The notes under the pieces: model-generated | Database searches by the model: none | Told to the model about the DNA's origin: nothing | What the model saw: the letters and a program-made list of their open reading frames with translations, nothing else | Program-made: the position numbers and the translations under genes | From: Billgrantia sulfidoxydans | Lineage (GTDB): Bacteria; Pseudomonadota; Gammaproteobacteria; Pseudomonadales; Halomonadaceae | NCBI RefSeq assembly: GCF_017868775.1 | Contig: NZ_CP053381.1 | Span: 930,001-994,000, forward strand | DNA length: 64,000 nt | Reading direction: 5' to 3' | In this document: positions 1 through 8,624 of the stretch, piece after piece | How positions within the stretch are numbered: position 1 is the first letter of the stretch | Layout: every line of letters starts with the position of its first letter

Positions 1-216
1 TTTACGGGAATCGGCTTCGCCTGCCTGCTCGCGGAGCGAGCCCTGCTGCGAGGCGCTGCGGTCTCGGTTCGATTGTTCGTCTTCATCGGCGAAGGGCAGC
101 TGGGCCGCTTCGTCGAAGTCCGGCTTGCGCCGCCGGGAATAGGCCCACCAGACGATGCCGAGGAAGGCGATGATCAGCAGACCGGTGATGATGCCGCGAA
201 AGGTACCGGTATCCAT
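1..216 (-). CDS. ccoQ: Cytochrome c oxidase cbb3-type subunit CcoQ (partial, C-terminus off the window edge)
   Basis: Seventy-two codons run to the window edge without a stop. The protein begins MDTGTFRGIITG, then has one hydrophobic segment at about residues 9-27 ending in WWAYSRRRK, then an acidic and Gln/Ser-rich tail. CcoQ proteins are small single-span subunits that help stabilise the cbb3 oxidase, and this one sits in the standard ccoN-ccoO-ccoQ order, starting 2 bases after the ccoO stop. The visible part is already longer than many CcoQ proteins (about 50-60 residues), because of the low-complexity tail. ccoP should follow just outside the window. Identification rests on context plus the membrane-span/WW-Y-basic pattern. 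Confidence 0.85.
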   Translation of the reverse strand, partial: MDTGTFRGIITGLLIIAFLGIVWWAYSRRRKPDFDEAAQLPFADEDEQSNRDRSASQQGSLREQAGEADSRK

Positions 217-218
217 GA

Positions 219-827
219 TCAGCGCGTGCCCTCGAGCACGGTCCCCAGCTGCTGCAGGTAGGCGACCAGGGCCGTGATCTCCTGCTGGCCGCGTACCTCG
301 CGGGTGGCACCCTCGATCTCCTCGTCGGTGTAGGGCACGCCGAGGCTGCGCAGGACTTCCATCTTGCGCGGGGTGTCCTTGCCGTCGAGGGTGCGCTCGA
401 ACAGCCAGGGGTACGCCGGCATGACCGACTCCGGCACCACGTCGCGCGGGTTGTACATGTGGGCGCGATGCCAGTCGTCGCTGTAGCGGCCGCCGACGCG
501 GGCCAGGTCCGGCCCGGTGCGCTTGGAGCCCCACAGGAAGTTGTGCTCGTAGACCGACTCGCCGGCCACGCTGTAGTGACCGTAACGCTCGGTCTCGGCA
601 CGGAACGGGCGCACCATCTGTGAGTGACAGCCCACGCAGCCCTCGCGACGATAGATGTCACGCCCCTCCAACTCCAGAGCGGAGAGGGGGCGCAGGCCAT
701 CGACCGGCTCCGTGGTCTGCTTCTGGAAGAACAGCGGAACGATCTCGGCCAGGCCGCCGAAGCTGATCACCACCAGAATCAGCACGGCAAGCAGGCCAAC
801 GTTCTTTTCGACGATCTCGTGTTTCAT
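219..827 (-). CDS. ccoO: Cytochrome c oxidase cbb3-type subunit II, CcoO (mono-heme)
   Basis: This 202-residue membrane-anchored c-type cytochrome carries electrons toward the CcoN catalytic subunit. An N-terminal membrane anchor lies at about residues 11-34, followed by the periplasmic heme-binding site CVGCH (Cys64, Cys67, His68) within the family-typical [14 protein letters not shown] motif. Further CcoO signatures include YGHYS and [17 protein letters not shown]. Length matches the family (about 200). It lies 22 bases downstream of ccoN and 2 bases upstream of ccoQ, so it is translated in the same minus-strand operon. Nothing unusual is visible. Confidence 0.97.
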   Translation of the reverse strand: MKHEIVEKNVGLLAVLILVVISFGGLAEIVPLFFQKQTTEPVDGLRPLSALELEGRDIYRREGCVGCHSQMVRPFRAETERYGHYSVAGESVYEHNFLWGSKRTGPDLARVGGRYSDDWHRAHMYNPRDVVPESVMPAYPWLFERTLDGKDTPRKMEVLRSLGVPYTDEEIEGATREVRGQQEITALVAYLQQLGTVLEGTR

Positions 828-849
828 TGGTGTCGGTTTCCCCGGTTAC

Positions 850-2277
850 TCAGGCAGACTGCGGAATCGGCTGCTGGCTGGCGGCTTCACTGCGCTTGAC
901 GGTCATGAAGACGTTGTAGGCCATGATCAGCATGCCGGTGACCCAGAACAGGCCGCCGATCAGGCGCACGATGTAGCCCGGTCCGCTGGCCTCGACGGCC
1001 TCGACGAAGGTGTACATCAGCGTGCCGTCCGGGTTGATGGCGCGCCACATCAGGCCCTGCAGGATGCCGTTGACCCACATCGAGGCGATGTAGAGGACGG
1101 TGCCGATGGTGGCCAGCCAGAAGTGCACGGCGATCAGCCCGACCGAGTGCATCTCAGTGCGGCCGAACAGGCGCGGAATCAGGTGGTACATGGAGCCGAT
1201 GGTGATCATCGCCACCCAGCCCAGGGCGCCGGCGTGGACGTGGCCGATGGTCCAGTCGGTGTAGTGGGACAGCGCGTTGACCGTCTTCACCGCCATCATC
1301 GGCCCCTCGAAGGTCGACATGCCGTAGAACGACAGGGCCACGACCAGGAAGCGCAGGGTCGGGTCGGTGCGCAGCTTATGCCAGGCGCCGGAGAGGGTCA
1401 TCATGCCGTTGATCATGCCGCCCCAGGAGGGCGCCAGCAGGATGATCGACATCACCATGCCCAGCGACTGCGCCCAGTTGGGCAGGGCGGTGTAGTGCAG
1501 GTGGTGTGGGCCGGCCCACATGTAGATCATGATCAGCGCCCAGAAGTGGACGATCGACAGGCGATAGGAGTAGACCGGGCGCTCGGCCTGCTTGGGCACG
1601 AAGTAGTACATCATGCCGAGGAAGCCGGCGGTCAGGAAGAAGCCCACCGCGTTGTGGCCGTACCACCACTGCACCATGGCGTCGATGGCGCCGGCGTAGA
1701 TCGAGGTGGAGTACATCCACGACACCGGGATCGCCGCGTTGTTGACGATGTGCAGCACCGCCACGGTCAGGATGAAGGCGGCGAAGAACCAGTTGGCCAC
1801 GTAGATGTGGGAGGTCTTGCGCTGCTTGATGGTCATCAGGAAGACGATGGCATAGCTGACCCAGACCACGGCGATCAGGATGTTGATCGGCCACTCGAGC
1901 TCGGCGTACTCCTTGGTGGTGGTATAGCCCAGCGGCAGCGTGACGACCGCCGACAGGATCACTGCCTGCCAGCCCCAGAAGGTGAAGGCGGCCAGGCGGT
2001 CGCAGAACAGCCGCGTCTGGCAGGTGCGCTGCACCACGTAATAGGAGGTGGCCATCAGCGCGGAGCCGCCGAAGGCGAAGATGACTGCGTTGGTGTGCAG
2101 CGGGCGCAGGCGGCCGAAGCTCGTCCAGGGCAGATCGAGGTTGAGTTGCGGCCAGACCAGTTGTGCGGCAAGGATGACACCGAGGAGCATGCCCACGATG
2201 CCCCACACCACTGTCATGATCGCGAACTGCCGAACTACCTTGTAGTTGTAGGTCGGATGCTCTAGTGCTGTGCTCAT
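850..2277 (-). CDS. ccoN: Cytochrome c oxidase cbb3-type subunit I, CcoN
   Basis: This is the catalytic, proton-pumping subunit of the high-affinity cbb3 oxidase, 475 residues with about 12 membrane segments. Visible ligands are His61 (low-spin heme b, in [11 protein letters not shown]), His208 in [11 protein letters not shown] and His258/His259 in AGPHHLHY (CuB), and His346/His348 in IGHVHAG (heme ligands). The length is normal for CcoN. It is the first gene of the minus-strand ccoNOQ(P) operon, and the 163-base gap to the divergent hydrolase gene must carry its promoter. cbb3 oxidases are usually Fnr/Anr controlled, but I found only a poor match to that site in the gap. The C-terminus ends SQQPIPQSA. 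Confidence 0.98.
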   Translation of the reverse strand: MSTALEHPTYNYKVVRQFAIMTVVWGIVGMLLGVILAAQLVWPQLNLDLPWTSFGRLRPLHTNAVIFAFGGSALMATSYYVVQRTCQTRLFCDRLAAFTFWGWQAVILSAVVTLPLGYTTTKEYAELEWPINILIAVVWVSYAIVFLMTIKQRKTSHIYVANWFFAAFILTVAVLHIVNNAAIPVSWMYSTSIYAGAIDAMVQWWYGHNAVGFFLTAGFLGMMYYFVPKQAERPVYSYRLSIVHFWALIMIYMWAGPHHLHYTALPNWAQSLGMVMSIILLAPSWGGMINGMMTLSGAWHKLRTDPTLRFLVVALSFYGMSTFEGPMMAVKTVNALSHYTDWTIGHVHAGALGWVAMITIGSMYHLIPRLFGRTEMHSVGLIAVHFWLATIGTVLYIASMWVNGILQGLMWRAINPDGTLMYTFVEAVEASGPGYIVRLIGGLFWVTGMLIMAYNVFMTVKRSEAASQQPIPQSA

Positions 2278-2440
2278 GTCAGGTTCCCGTCGAACGCGAA
2301 TCGAGAGCTCGCGGTGGCGCAGGCCACGGCAAGATTCCCGGTTGAGGGTGATGCAGGTTAGAAAGCAGGGCGGATTCTAGCGCAGCCGCCTGACAGACTG
2401 AACCAAGGATACAAGCGAAACTCGTATAGGAAATTGACGT

Positions 2441-3172
2441 GTGTCCAACTTTGCACGATTAAGTGCGGTTCCCATTGAGGTAGTTCAGAGGCATGTACAG
2501 GGCGGCGTACGACAGCCCGGGCGCTGGTTTGTCGAAGGGCTCGGCCCGCTGGAAGTGCGCGGTGACGGCAGCGTCGGGCGCCTGCTGATCGCCCATGGCG
2601 CGGGGGCTGGACAGCATTCTCTTTACATGAATCAATTGCGAGGTGCGCTCGCCGAGCAGGGCGTGCAGACCCTTGCCATCGAGTTCGCCTACCTGCAGCG
2701 TGCCGAGCGCGAGGGCCGACGAATCCCGCCGCCACCCATCGACCGCTTGGTAGAAGAATTATCGCGCTGGTGCGACATTCTGACACATCCTCATGGAGGT
2801 ACCCCCTGGCTTGGCGGCAAGTCCATGGGCGGGCGTGTGGCCAGCCTGCTGGCGGCACGTGAAAAGGCCGCCGGCCTGGTACTGTGCGGCTACCCCTTCC
2901 ATCCGCCGCGCCGGCCTGATCGCCTGCGCCTCGCGCACTGGCCCGACATCGACTGCCCCACCCTGGTGGTGCAGGGCAGCCGCGACCCGTTTGGCACTTG
3001 CGAGGAGGTCGAGGCCTATTCGCTGGGCGAGCGGGCATGCGTCCACTGGCTGGAAGATGGCGACCACGACTGGAAGCCGCGGCGGCGATCGGGGCGTACC
3101 CAGGCGAAACTGATCGAGGAGGGGGCGGCCGCGATCGCCGCTTTCATGAAAGCGCATCGGGTGCCACAGTGA
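2441..3172 (+). CDS. Alpha/beta hydrolase family protein (KANL3/Tex30-like, dienelactone-hydrolase-like fold)
   Basis: This 243-residue protein is a probable serine hydrolase of unknown substrate. It shows the alpha/beta-hydrolase plan: oxyanion-hole region LLIAHGAGAG at residues 48-57, nucleophile elbow GKSMGG (Ser128), acid residue in VVQGSRDPFG (Asp182) and catalytic His209 in EDGDHDWKP. This pattern matches the small KANL3/Tex30-type bacterial hydrolases. The start is a GTG with a weak AGGA upstream. No other in-frame ATG, GTG or TTG exists before the conserved core, so the start is forced unless an unusual codon is used. It is transcribed divergently from ccoN, and a functional link to the oxidase is not evident. 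Confidence 0.8.
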   Translation: MSNFARLSAVPIEVVQRHVQGGVRQPGRWFVEGLGPLEVRGDGSVGRLLIAHGAGAGQHSLYMNQLRGALAEQGVQTLAIEFAYLQRAEREGRRIPPPPIDRLVEELSRWCDILTHPHGGTPWLGGKSMGGRVASLLAAREKAAGLVLCGYPFHPPRRPDRLRLAHWPDIDCPTLVVQGSRDPFGTCEEVEAYSLGERACVHWLEDGDHDWKPRRRSGRTQAKLIEEGAAAIAAFMKAHRVPQ

Positions 3173-3254
3173 GCAATGACACGAACGACGCGGGCTTGAG
3201 CCATTTACGTCTCGAGAAAACGTGCTGCCGAGGCCGTTTTGCACGGCCAGGGCA

Positions 3255-3282
3255 TTGACAACCAAGCCGATCCCTGTAGAAT
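3255..3282 (+). promoter_or_regulatory. Sigma70-type promoter for the tRNA operon
   Basis: A perfect -35 box TTGACA (3255-3260), a 16-base spacer and a -10 box TAGAAT (3277-3282) lie immediately upstream of the first tRNA. The expected transcription start near 3289 leaves a leader of about 12 bases before tRNA-Val. Functional assignment is inferred from position and consensus match. Confidence 0.8.
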
Positions 3283-3300
3283 TCAGCGCCACGTGACCAG

Positions 3301-3376
3301 GGGTGGTTAGCTCAGCTGGGAGAGCACCAGCCTTACAAGCTGGGGGTCACAGGTTCGAACCCTGTACCACCCACCA
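3301..3376 (+). tRNA. tRNA-Val(TAC)
   Basis: Seven-base acceptor GGGTGGT pairs with ACCACCC. The anticodon stem CCAGC/GCTGG encloses loop CTTACAA with anticodon TAC, which reads GTA and related Val codons. The T-arm has GGTTCGAACC. The terminal CCA is encoded at 3374-3376. It is the first gene of a five-tRNA operon. Confidence 0.97.
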
Positions 3377-3430
3377 TCGCGCCCGGACACGGGCGATGGC
3401 GAGATCCTGAACACGTAGGAAGCATGCAGC

Positions 3431-3507
3431 GGACCGGTAGTTCAGTCGGTTAGAATGCCGGCCTGTCACGCCGGAGGTCGCGGGTTCGAGTCCCGTCCGG
3501 TCCGCCA
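3431..3507 (+). tRNA. tRNA-Asp(GTC), copy 1
   Basis: Acceptor GGACCGG pairs with CCGGTCC, discriminator is G, CCA is encoded, and the anticodon loop CTGTCAC carries GTC (Asp). The 77-base sequence is identical to the copies at 3537 and 3740. Confidence 0.97.
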
Positions 3508-3536
3508 TCGTTTCCGTCGCTGGTGTCATCTGTCGT

Positions 3537-3613
3537 GGACCGGTAGTTCAGTCGGTTAGAATGCCGGCCTGTCACGCCGGAGGTCGCGGGTTCGAGTCCC
3601 GTCCGGTCCGCCA
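3537..3613 (+). tRNA. tRNA-Asp(GTC), copy 2
   Basis: An exact 77-base duplicate of the tRNA-Asp at 3431-3507, including the encoded CCA. It is separated from copy 1 by 29 bases of unrelated spacer and is part of the same operon. Confidence 0.97.
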
Positions 3614-3659
3614 TGATGTCCCGGCCTGCAAGTCCTCATCGCAGCAGTGCGATATGCGT

Positions 3660-3736
3660 GGGTGATTAGCTCAGTTGGTTAGAGCACCAGCCTCACATGC
3701 TGGGGGTCACTGGTTCGAGTCCGGTATCACCCACCA
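3660..3736 (+). tRNA. tRNA-Val(CAC)
   Basis: Acceptor GGGTGAT pairs with ATCACCC and CCA is encoded. The anticodon stem CCAGC/GCTGG encloses loop CTCACAT, giving anticodon CAC, which reads GTG. This is a second Val isoacceptor beside the TAC species at 3301. GTG is common in the GC-rich genes of this window. Confidence 0.95.
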
Positions 3737-3739
3737 CGC

Positions 3740-3816
3740 GGACCGGTAGTTCAGTCGGTTAGAATGCCGGCCTGTCACGCCGGAGGTCGCGGGTTCGAGT
3801 CCCGTCCGGTCCGCCA
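3740..3816 (+). tRNA. tRNA-Asp(GTC), copy 3
   Basis: The third exact 77-base copy of tRNA-Asp. It begins only 3 bases after the CCA of tRNA-Val(CAC) and is the last gene of the operon before the terminator at 3828. Confidence 0.97.
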
Positions 3817-3827
3817 TTTCGATTTCA

Positions 3828-3856
3828 GGCCCCGAGCCCAGGCTCGGGGCCTTTTC
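3828..3856 (+). terminator. Rho-independent terminator of the tRNA operon
   Basis: An 11-base inverted repeat (GGCCCCGAGCC and GGCTCGGGGCC) with a tight loop is followed by TTTTC. It starts 12 bases after the last tRNA. Confidence 0.85.
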
Positions 3857-4039
3857 GTATCGTCTATACTCCCTCCGTCTCGCCTTCGCCCGATGGGCAC
3901 GAGCTGCGGCGTCTCCTGTCGCGAGAGCCCAGCGCACTTCGCCTTTGGGCGAAAGCGTCGCTTTTCCTTTGCGCCTGTCGTCCGGCTATCATACAGTTGT
4001 TTGAAATTATCGTGACTCGACCCCAAGGAGGAGTTCGGC

Positions 4040-6049
4040 GTGCGCTATCCTCATCTCTTTCGTCCGCTCGAGGTGGGCCATCTGACCCTGCCCAACCGCG
4101 TGCTGATGGGCTCCATGCATACCAACCTCGAGGAGGCGCCCAATGGTTTCGCGCGCCTGGCGGCCTTCTATGCCGAGCGTGCCCGTGAAGGCGTGGGACT
4201 GATCGTGACCGGCGGCATCGCCCCCAACCCCGAAGGGGCGGTGTTCCAGGGCGCGGCCACGCTGGAGCGGGCCGAGCAGGTGGCCGATCATCGCGGCGTG
4301 GTCGAGGCGGTGCATGCCGAGGGCGGGCGCATTTGCCTGCAGATCCTGCATGCCGGGCGCTACGCCTACTCGCCCGAGCTGGTCGCACCGTCGCCGCTGC
4401 AGGCGCCGATCAACCCGTTCGTGCCGCGCGAACTCAGCGACGCGGACGTCGAACGCCAGATCGCCGACTACGTACGCTGCGCCTCCCTGGCCCGCGAGGC
4501 TGGCTACGACGGCGTCGAGGTGATGGGCTCCGAGGGGTACCTGATCAATCAGTTCCTGTGCCTGCGCACCAACCAGCGCGACGACCGCTGGGGCGGCTCG
4601 CTCGAGAACCGCATGCGCTTCGCGGTCGAGATCGTGTCGCGGATCCGCGCGGCGGTGGGCGACGACTTCCTGATCCTCTTCCGCCTGTCGATGATCGACT
4701 TGGTGGAGGAGGGCAGCACCTGGGAGGAGGTCGTGACGCTGGGGCGTGCCATCGAATCCGCCGGCGCCAGCCTGATCAACACCGGCATCGGCTGGCACGA
4801 GGCGCGCGTGCCCACCATCGTCACCAGCGTGCCGCGGGCGGCCTTCACCGAGGTCACCCGACGCATGAAGGCCGAGCTCGCCATCCCGCTGATCACCACC
4901 AATCGCATCAACATGCCCGAGGTGGCGGAGCGGGTGCTCGCCGAGGGGCACGCCGACATGGTCTCCATGGCGCGCCCCTTCCTCGCCGATCCGGCCTGGG
5001 TGAGCAAGGCGGCTGAAGGACGCGACGACGAGATCAACACCTGCATCGCCTGCAACCAGGCGTGCCTCGATCACACCTTCCAGGGCAAGCTCACCTCCTG
5101 CCTGGTCAACCCCCGGGCATGTCACGAGACCGAGCTCGTCATCGAACCGGCCGAGACGCCGCGTGACGTCGCCGTGGTCGGCGGCGGCCCGGCCGGCATG
5201 GCGGCGGCACTCACCGCCGCCCAGCGCGGCCACCGGGTGGTGCTGTTCGAGCGCACCGGCGAGCTGGGCGGCCAGTTCAACCTGGCGCGCAAGATCCCGG
5301 GCAAGGAGGAGTTCGACGAGACGCTGCGCTACTTCAAGGTGATGCTCGACAAGCATGGCGTCACGCTGAAGCTCGGCAGCGAACCCGACGTGCAGGTCCT
5401 GCGCGGCTTCGACGCGGTGATCCTGGCCAGCGGCGTGCGCCCGCGCCGGCTCGACCTGCCGGGCATCGAGCATCCCAAGGTAATGAGCTATCCCATGGCG
5501 ATCCTGCATCCCGAGCGGGTCGGGCGGCGGGTGGCGATCATCGGCGCCGGCGGCATCGGCTTCGACGTGGCGGAGCTGCTCACCCACGTGGGGCATCCTT
5601 CGCTGGACCGCGAGGCCTGGTGCGCCGAATGGGGCGTGGACCTCGGCGTTGCCGAGCGCGGCGGCCTCCGCCCGCCCGAGCGCCCCGACACACCGCGCCA
5701 GGTCTTCCTGCTGCAGCGCAAGCACTCCAAGCCCGGCAAGGGGCTGGGCAAGTCGACCGGCTGGGTGCACCGGGCGTCGCTGCGCCATCGCGGCGTCGAG
5801 GCCCTGGCCGGCTGCGAGTACGTCGGCATCGACGACGAGGGCCTGCACATTCGCCACCACGAGGAGCCGCGCCTGCTCGAGGTCGACAGCGTGGTGATCT
5901 GCGCCGGACAGGATCCGGTCCGCGAGCTGCTCGAGCCGCTCCGGGAGGCCGGCGTGGCGGTGCACCTGATCGGTGGCGCCGACGAAGCCGCCGAGCTCGA
6001 TGCCAAGCGCGCCATCGACCAGGGTACGCGGGTGGCGGCGGGGCTGTGA
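4040..6049 (+). CDS. fadH: NADPH-dependent 2,4-dienoyl-CoA reductase FadH
   Basis: This 669-residue protein reduces 2,4-dienoyl-CoA intermediates in beta-oxidation of unsaturated fatty acids. The N-terminal half is an FMN-binding old-yellow-enzyme barrel (NRVLMGSMHTNLEE near the start, GSEGYLINQF, and LRTNQRDDRWGGSLENR). The 4Fe-4S ligands are Cys335, Cys338, Cys342 and Cys354 (CIACNQAC and TSCLVNP). The C-terminal half has an FAD/NADPH Rossmann motif (VVGGGPAGMAAA, about residue 376) and a second dinucleotide motif AIIGAGGIGFD. Translation starts at GTG 4040, preceded by AAGGAGGAG. Length matches E. coli FadH (672). A possible promoter TTGCGC-17-TACAGT lies at 3969-3997. The gene downstream is an ExoD-family protein, with no obvious functional link. 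Confidence 0.96.
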   Translation: MRYPHLFRPLEVGHLTLPNRVLMGSMHTNLEEAPNGFARLAAFYAERAREGVGLIVTGGIAPNPEGAVFQGAATLERAEQVADHRGVVEAVHAEGGRICLQILHAGRYAYSPELVAPSPLQAPINPFVPRELSDADVERQIADYVRCASLAREAGYDGVEVMGSEGYLINQFLCLRTNQRDDRWGGSLENRMRFAVEIVSRIRAAVGDDFLILFRLSMIDLVEEGSTWEEVVTLGRAIESAGASLINTGIGWHEARVPTIVTSVPRAAFTEVTRRMKAELAIPLITTNRINMPEVAERVLAEGHADMVSMARPFLADPAWVSKAAEGRDDEINTCIACNQACLDHTFQGKLTSCLVNPRACHETELVIEPAETPRDVAVVGGGPAGMAAALTAAQRGHRVVLFERTGELGGQFNLARKIPGKEEFDETLRYFKVMLDKHGVTLKLGSEPDVQVLRGFDAVILASGVRPRRLDLPGIEHPKVMSYPMAILHPERVGRRVAIIGAGGIGFDVAELLTHVGHPSLDREAWCAEWGVDLGVAERGGLRPPERPDTPRQVFLLQRKHSKPGKGLGKSTGWVHRASLRHRGVEALAGCEYVGIDDEGLHIRHHEEPRLLEVDSVVICAGQDPVRELLEPLREAGVAVHLIGGADEAAELDAKRAIDQGTRVAAGL

Positions 6050-6136
6050 ACGGCCGTCGGGGCGAGGCGGGTGGCGAAGTCGGCGCGGATGGGCGACCCT
6101 GGGGCCAGGGGGAAAGCCGACGACAGGGAGGTGCGA

Positions 6137-6736
6137 GTGACCCAGCCCGACGAGCCTCACGACCTGGAACAGATGCTCGACCGCTTCAAGCGTGCCGGGG
6201 GTGACGAAGGTGCCGGCCTGGTCAGCCTCGGCGACCTGCTCGACGAGGTCGGCCGTCGCTCCTTTGCCCCCCTGCTGCTGGTGCCCGGCATCATCACCCT
6301 GATGCCGGTGGTCGGGGACATTCCCGGCGTTCCCACCCTGATGGCCCTGTTGGTCCTGCTGGTGGCCGTACAGCTGCTGTTTAGAGCGCACCACTTCTGG
6401 ATCCCGGGGTTCCTGTTGAATCGATCCGTCTCCAGGCAGAAGCTCGACAAGGCGATCGGCTGGAGCCGTCGGCCCGCGCGCTGGGTGGACAAGTGGCTCA
6501 AGCCGCGGCTGACCTTCCTGACCCACGGCGCCGGAATCGTCGCCGTTGCCCTGGCCTGCATCCTCATTGCCCTGGCCATGCCGCCGATGGAGGTGGTGCC
6601 GTTCACCGCCAACGGTGCTGGCTTCGCCCTCACGCTATTCGGCCTGTCCCTGATGGCTCACGATGGGCTCCTGGCCGCCGTGGCGTTCGCCGTGACGCTC
6701 GCCACCCTGGTCTTCGTCTACCTGGGGCTTTTCTAG
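6137..6736 (+). CDS. ExoD-family membrane protein (exopolysaccharide synthesis, ExoD)
   Basis: About 199 residues. A soluble N-terminus (DLEQMLDRFKRAGGDEG) precedes the family-typical segment SFAPLLLVPGIITLMPVVGD and PGVPTLMALLVLLVAVQLL. The C-terminus holds three more hydrophobic spans. ExoD proteins were first linked to exopolysaccharide production in rhizobia, but their biochemical role is unclear. I chose GTG 6137 because AGGGAGG sits 5 bases upstream; an in-frame start at 6071 would add a non-conserved 22 residues. The stop codon overlaps the convergent Sco gene: both stops share the four bases CTAG at 6733-6736. Confidence 0.85.
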   Translation: MTQPDEPHDLEQMLDRFKRAGGDEGAGLVSLGDLLDEVGRRSFAPLLLVPGIITLMPVVGDIPGVPTLMALLVLLVAVQLLFRAHHFWIPGFLLNRSVSRQKLDKAIGWSRRPARWVDKWLKPRLTFLTHGAGIVAVALACILIALAMPPMEVVPFTANGAGFALTLFGLSLMAHDGLLAAVAFAVTLATLVFVYLGLF

Positions 6737-7365
6737 CCCTTGGCCAGGAGCCGGCGCAGGTCGCTCACCACCGCCTCCCTGGCGTCGTCCTGGCGAATGA
6801 GCAGCTGTGCCTCGCCGTGGCGATCGAAGGCGAAGATCGCGCTGGGGTGGGACACCGTGTAGCGTCCCCCGTCGTCCTTCTCGCCATAGCCGTAGGTCAC
6901 CCGGTAGCGGCGGGTCAGGGCATCCAGCTCCTCCTTGCTGCCGGTGAGGCCGACGAACTCGGGGCCGAAATTCGCCGTGTACTCGCGCAGGGCCTCGGCA
7001 TCGTCGCGGGCCGGATCCACCGAAACGAACAGCACTCGCAGGTCGTCGCGCGCCTCCTCGCCGAGCTCGTCGAGGATCGAGTCGAGGTGCGCCATGGTGG
7101 CCGGGCAGACGTCGTGGCACTGCGTGAAACCTAAGAACAGCAGCGTCGTGTCGCCGCGAAAGGCCTGCGCCTCGACCCGCTCCCCCGACTCGCTTGTGAG
7201 CTCGAACGCCAGGGGCGGCATGAGACCGGCGATGTCCTTGGTCTGCCAGCCCGGGTCGGAGCAGCCCATCAGCACGCTGCCCAGCGCGAGCAGCCCCGCC
7301 AGAACCCGGGTGCGGCGCAGCGGGGGACGGCTTGGCGAGTCGGGGCGGGGCGTCGTGGGTCTCAT
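6733..7365 (-). CDS. SCO1/SenC-family copper chaperone (lipoprotein)
   Basis: This 210-residue thioredoxin-fold protein delivers copper to the CuA site of cytochrome oxidase and/or keeps its cysteines reduced. A lipoprotein signal ends at LMGC (Cys35). The Sco copper site is complete: Cys83 and Cys87 in TQCHDVCPAT plus His173 in TVSHPSAIF. It overlaps the upstream ctaG stop by 4 bases (ATGA), so the two are co-translated. They are transcribed divergently from the coxB-ctaD operon, which encodes a CuA domain that this protein would load. The 3' end overlaps the convergent ExoD gene. Confidence 0.95.
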   Translation of the reverse strand: MRPTTPRPDSPSRPPLRRTRVLAGLLALGSVLMGCSDPGWQTKDIAGLMPPLAFELTSESGERVEAQAFRGDTTLLFLGFTQCHDVCPATMAHLDSILDELGEEARDDLRVLFVSVDPARDDAEALREYTANFGPEFVGLTGSKEELDALTRRYRVTYGYGEKDDGGRYTVSHPSAIFAFDRHGEAQLLIRQDDAREAVVSDLRRLLAKG

Positions 7366-8225
7366 GGCTGGGGGACTCCTTCTGGCTGTTCCGGTTGGCC
7401 CGGGCGCGCGTCGCCCTTGCCGGATAGAATGGCGCGAATCACGATCAGCACACCTGCCACGCTCATCATCGAGGCGGGGATCCAGGTGATCAGCCCGCCC
7501 AGTTGCTGGTCGGTCAGTGGCGCGATGGGCCAGGCGCGACCGCAGACGGCATAGACGTCGAACAGCACGTTCTCGCTGAAGGTGAGGTAGGCCCCCAGCA
7601 GGATTTGCGGCGGAATCACCAGCAGCAGGGCCAGGATGCGCATGCCGTACCCCAGCCCGCCCTGGCGCGGCGTGCGTGGGTCGAGCACCAGCCACCAGAA
7701 CAGCAGGCCGTCGAGCAGCATGCTCCAGTTCATCACCTGGTAGCGTTGGCGGCTGAGCATGGCATCGAAATGGACCTCGGGGATGAGCCAGAAGTAGATC
7801 AGCCCGACGAACAGCAGGGGGGCGACTGCCGGATGCTGCAGCAGACGGTAGATCGGCCGCAGGAGCCGGGCTGCCGCGGCCCGCCCCGGGAGGTGGCGAA
7901 GGCGATTCGGCATGCCGGCCGCCAGGACCGGCAGCGGCGCGGCCAGGGCGATCAGGAACGGCGCTGCATGATGCAGCACCAGGTGCTGGGCGCGATGGAT
8001 GAAGAACATGTACTGCGAGAGGTAATCGAAGTGGGTCTGCGTCACCGCATAGATCGCGCCGACGCCCAGCAGATAGGCGAGTGCACGCCAGGTCCCCGCT
8101 GCCTGCCGCCGATGTCGCTGCAGGCCGCGCAGGTACAGGCCCGCCGCAAGCAGGCAGGCGGCGCTCCACGACAGGGAAAACTCCCAGGGCTGCAAGACGC
8201 CCATGATGCGCTCGAACTCGAGCAT
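7362..8225 (-). CDS. ctaG: Cytochrome c oxidase assembly factor CtaG (Caa3_CtaG family)
   Basis: This 287-residue polytopic membrane protein has about seven spans and belongs to the Caa3_CtaG family, required for assembly or copper insertion of caa3-type oxidases. It differs from the Cox11-type CtaG. Visible family features are YLRG, THFDYLSQYMFFIHRAQHLVLHH and PEVHFDAMLSRQRYQVMNW with conserved His residues, and SENVLFDVYAVCGR near the end. The chosen ATG at 8225 starts MLEFERIMGVLQPW and is preceded by two tandem copies of an AAAGGAAGG ribosome-binding sequence. Earlier in-frame starts would add unstructured Arg-rich sequence with no family similarity. The sco gene follows with a 4-base overlap. 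Confidence 0.92.
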   Translation of the reverse strand: MLEFERIMGVLQPWEFSLSWSAACLLAAGLYLRGLQRHRRQAAGTWRALAYLLGVGAIYAVTQTHFDYLSQYMFFIHRAQHLVLHHAAPFLIALAAPLPVLAAGMPNRLRHLPGRAAAARLLRPIYRLLQHPAVAPLLFVGLIYFWLIPEVHFDAMLSRQRYQVMNWSMLLDGLLFWWLVLDPRTPRQGGLGYGMRILALLLVIPPQILLGAYLTFSENVLFDVYAVCGRAWPIAPLTDQQLGGLITWIPASMMSVAGVLIVIRAILSGKGDARPGQPEQPEGVPQP

Positions 8226-8250
8226 TTGCCTTCCTTTGCCTTCCTTTGCC
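8225..8250. repeat. Tandem 10-base repeat spanning the ctaG ribosome-binding site
   Basis: On the plus strand, TTTGCCTTCC occurs twice in a row and is followed by TTTGCC, about 2.6 copies of a 10-mer. On the coding (minus) strand this gives two consecutive AAAGGAAGG Shine-Dalgarno-like sequences, the nearer one correctly spaced from the ATG. The last T of the repeat is part of the start codon. Confidence 0.85.
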
Positions 8251-8624
8251 GAGGCGGCGGCAGTCGCCGTCTGGAAGTGTGTCCTCCAGCATAGCGAACT
8301 TGACCGGCCAGGAAACACCCGGGCGACAGCGCCGGAGGGATGCTCTGCCATCGCTTCGTGTGAAGGAGCGCATTGCTGCGGAAGGCGTAAGGATCGGTGG
8401 CCACGCTCGGCAGCGACGAGCAGGCCGCGCCATCCTGTACTAGGGTGAAGGCGAAACAGGGTCGACGCGCCGGCTCTGATCCGGTATCGGCGCTGGCGAC
8501 GCTTTCTCGCTGCCTCGCCGGAACCGAGCCGTCTGAACGCGCCCCACGGCGCGTCTATCGGATCTTGCATGGAATGCGCCGCGGTAGCGTTTCGCGCACG
8601 CATCAGCAATGGATTGTCACGCCA
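8251..8624. other. Intergenic control region between ctaG-sco and the coxB operon; no gene seen
   Basis: This 374-base stretch must hold the divergent promoters for the assembly genes and the oxidase operon. I see no convincing -35/-10 pair in either direction and no RNA gene. Open frames extend through it on both strands, but they are continuations of the flanking genes with Arg/Pro-rich translations and no family signature. Confidence 0.5.

Noticed and set aside
2342..2355. Possible Fnr/Anr box upstream of ccoN (TTGAGGGTGATGCA)
   Set aside because: Only seven of ten conserved positions of TTGAT-N4-ATCAA match, and no -10 box is at a suitable distance.
6071..6136. Upstream start of the ExoD-family gene at 6071
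   Set aside because: The extra 22 residues are not family-like, and GTG 6137 has a well-spaced AGGGAGG.
4007..6526. Long open frame on the minus strand opposite fadH and the ExoD gene
   Set aside because: It is an antisense shadow of GC-rich codons: the translation is His/Asp/Gly/Leu-rich with no domain, and the plus-strand genes have clear families and ribosome-binding sites. The same applies to long frames opposite rnr (34924-37707), the porin and dnaB (40941-43901) and mrpA (49093-51033).
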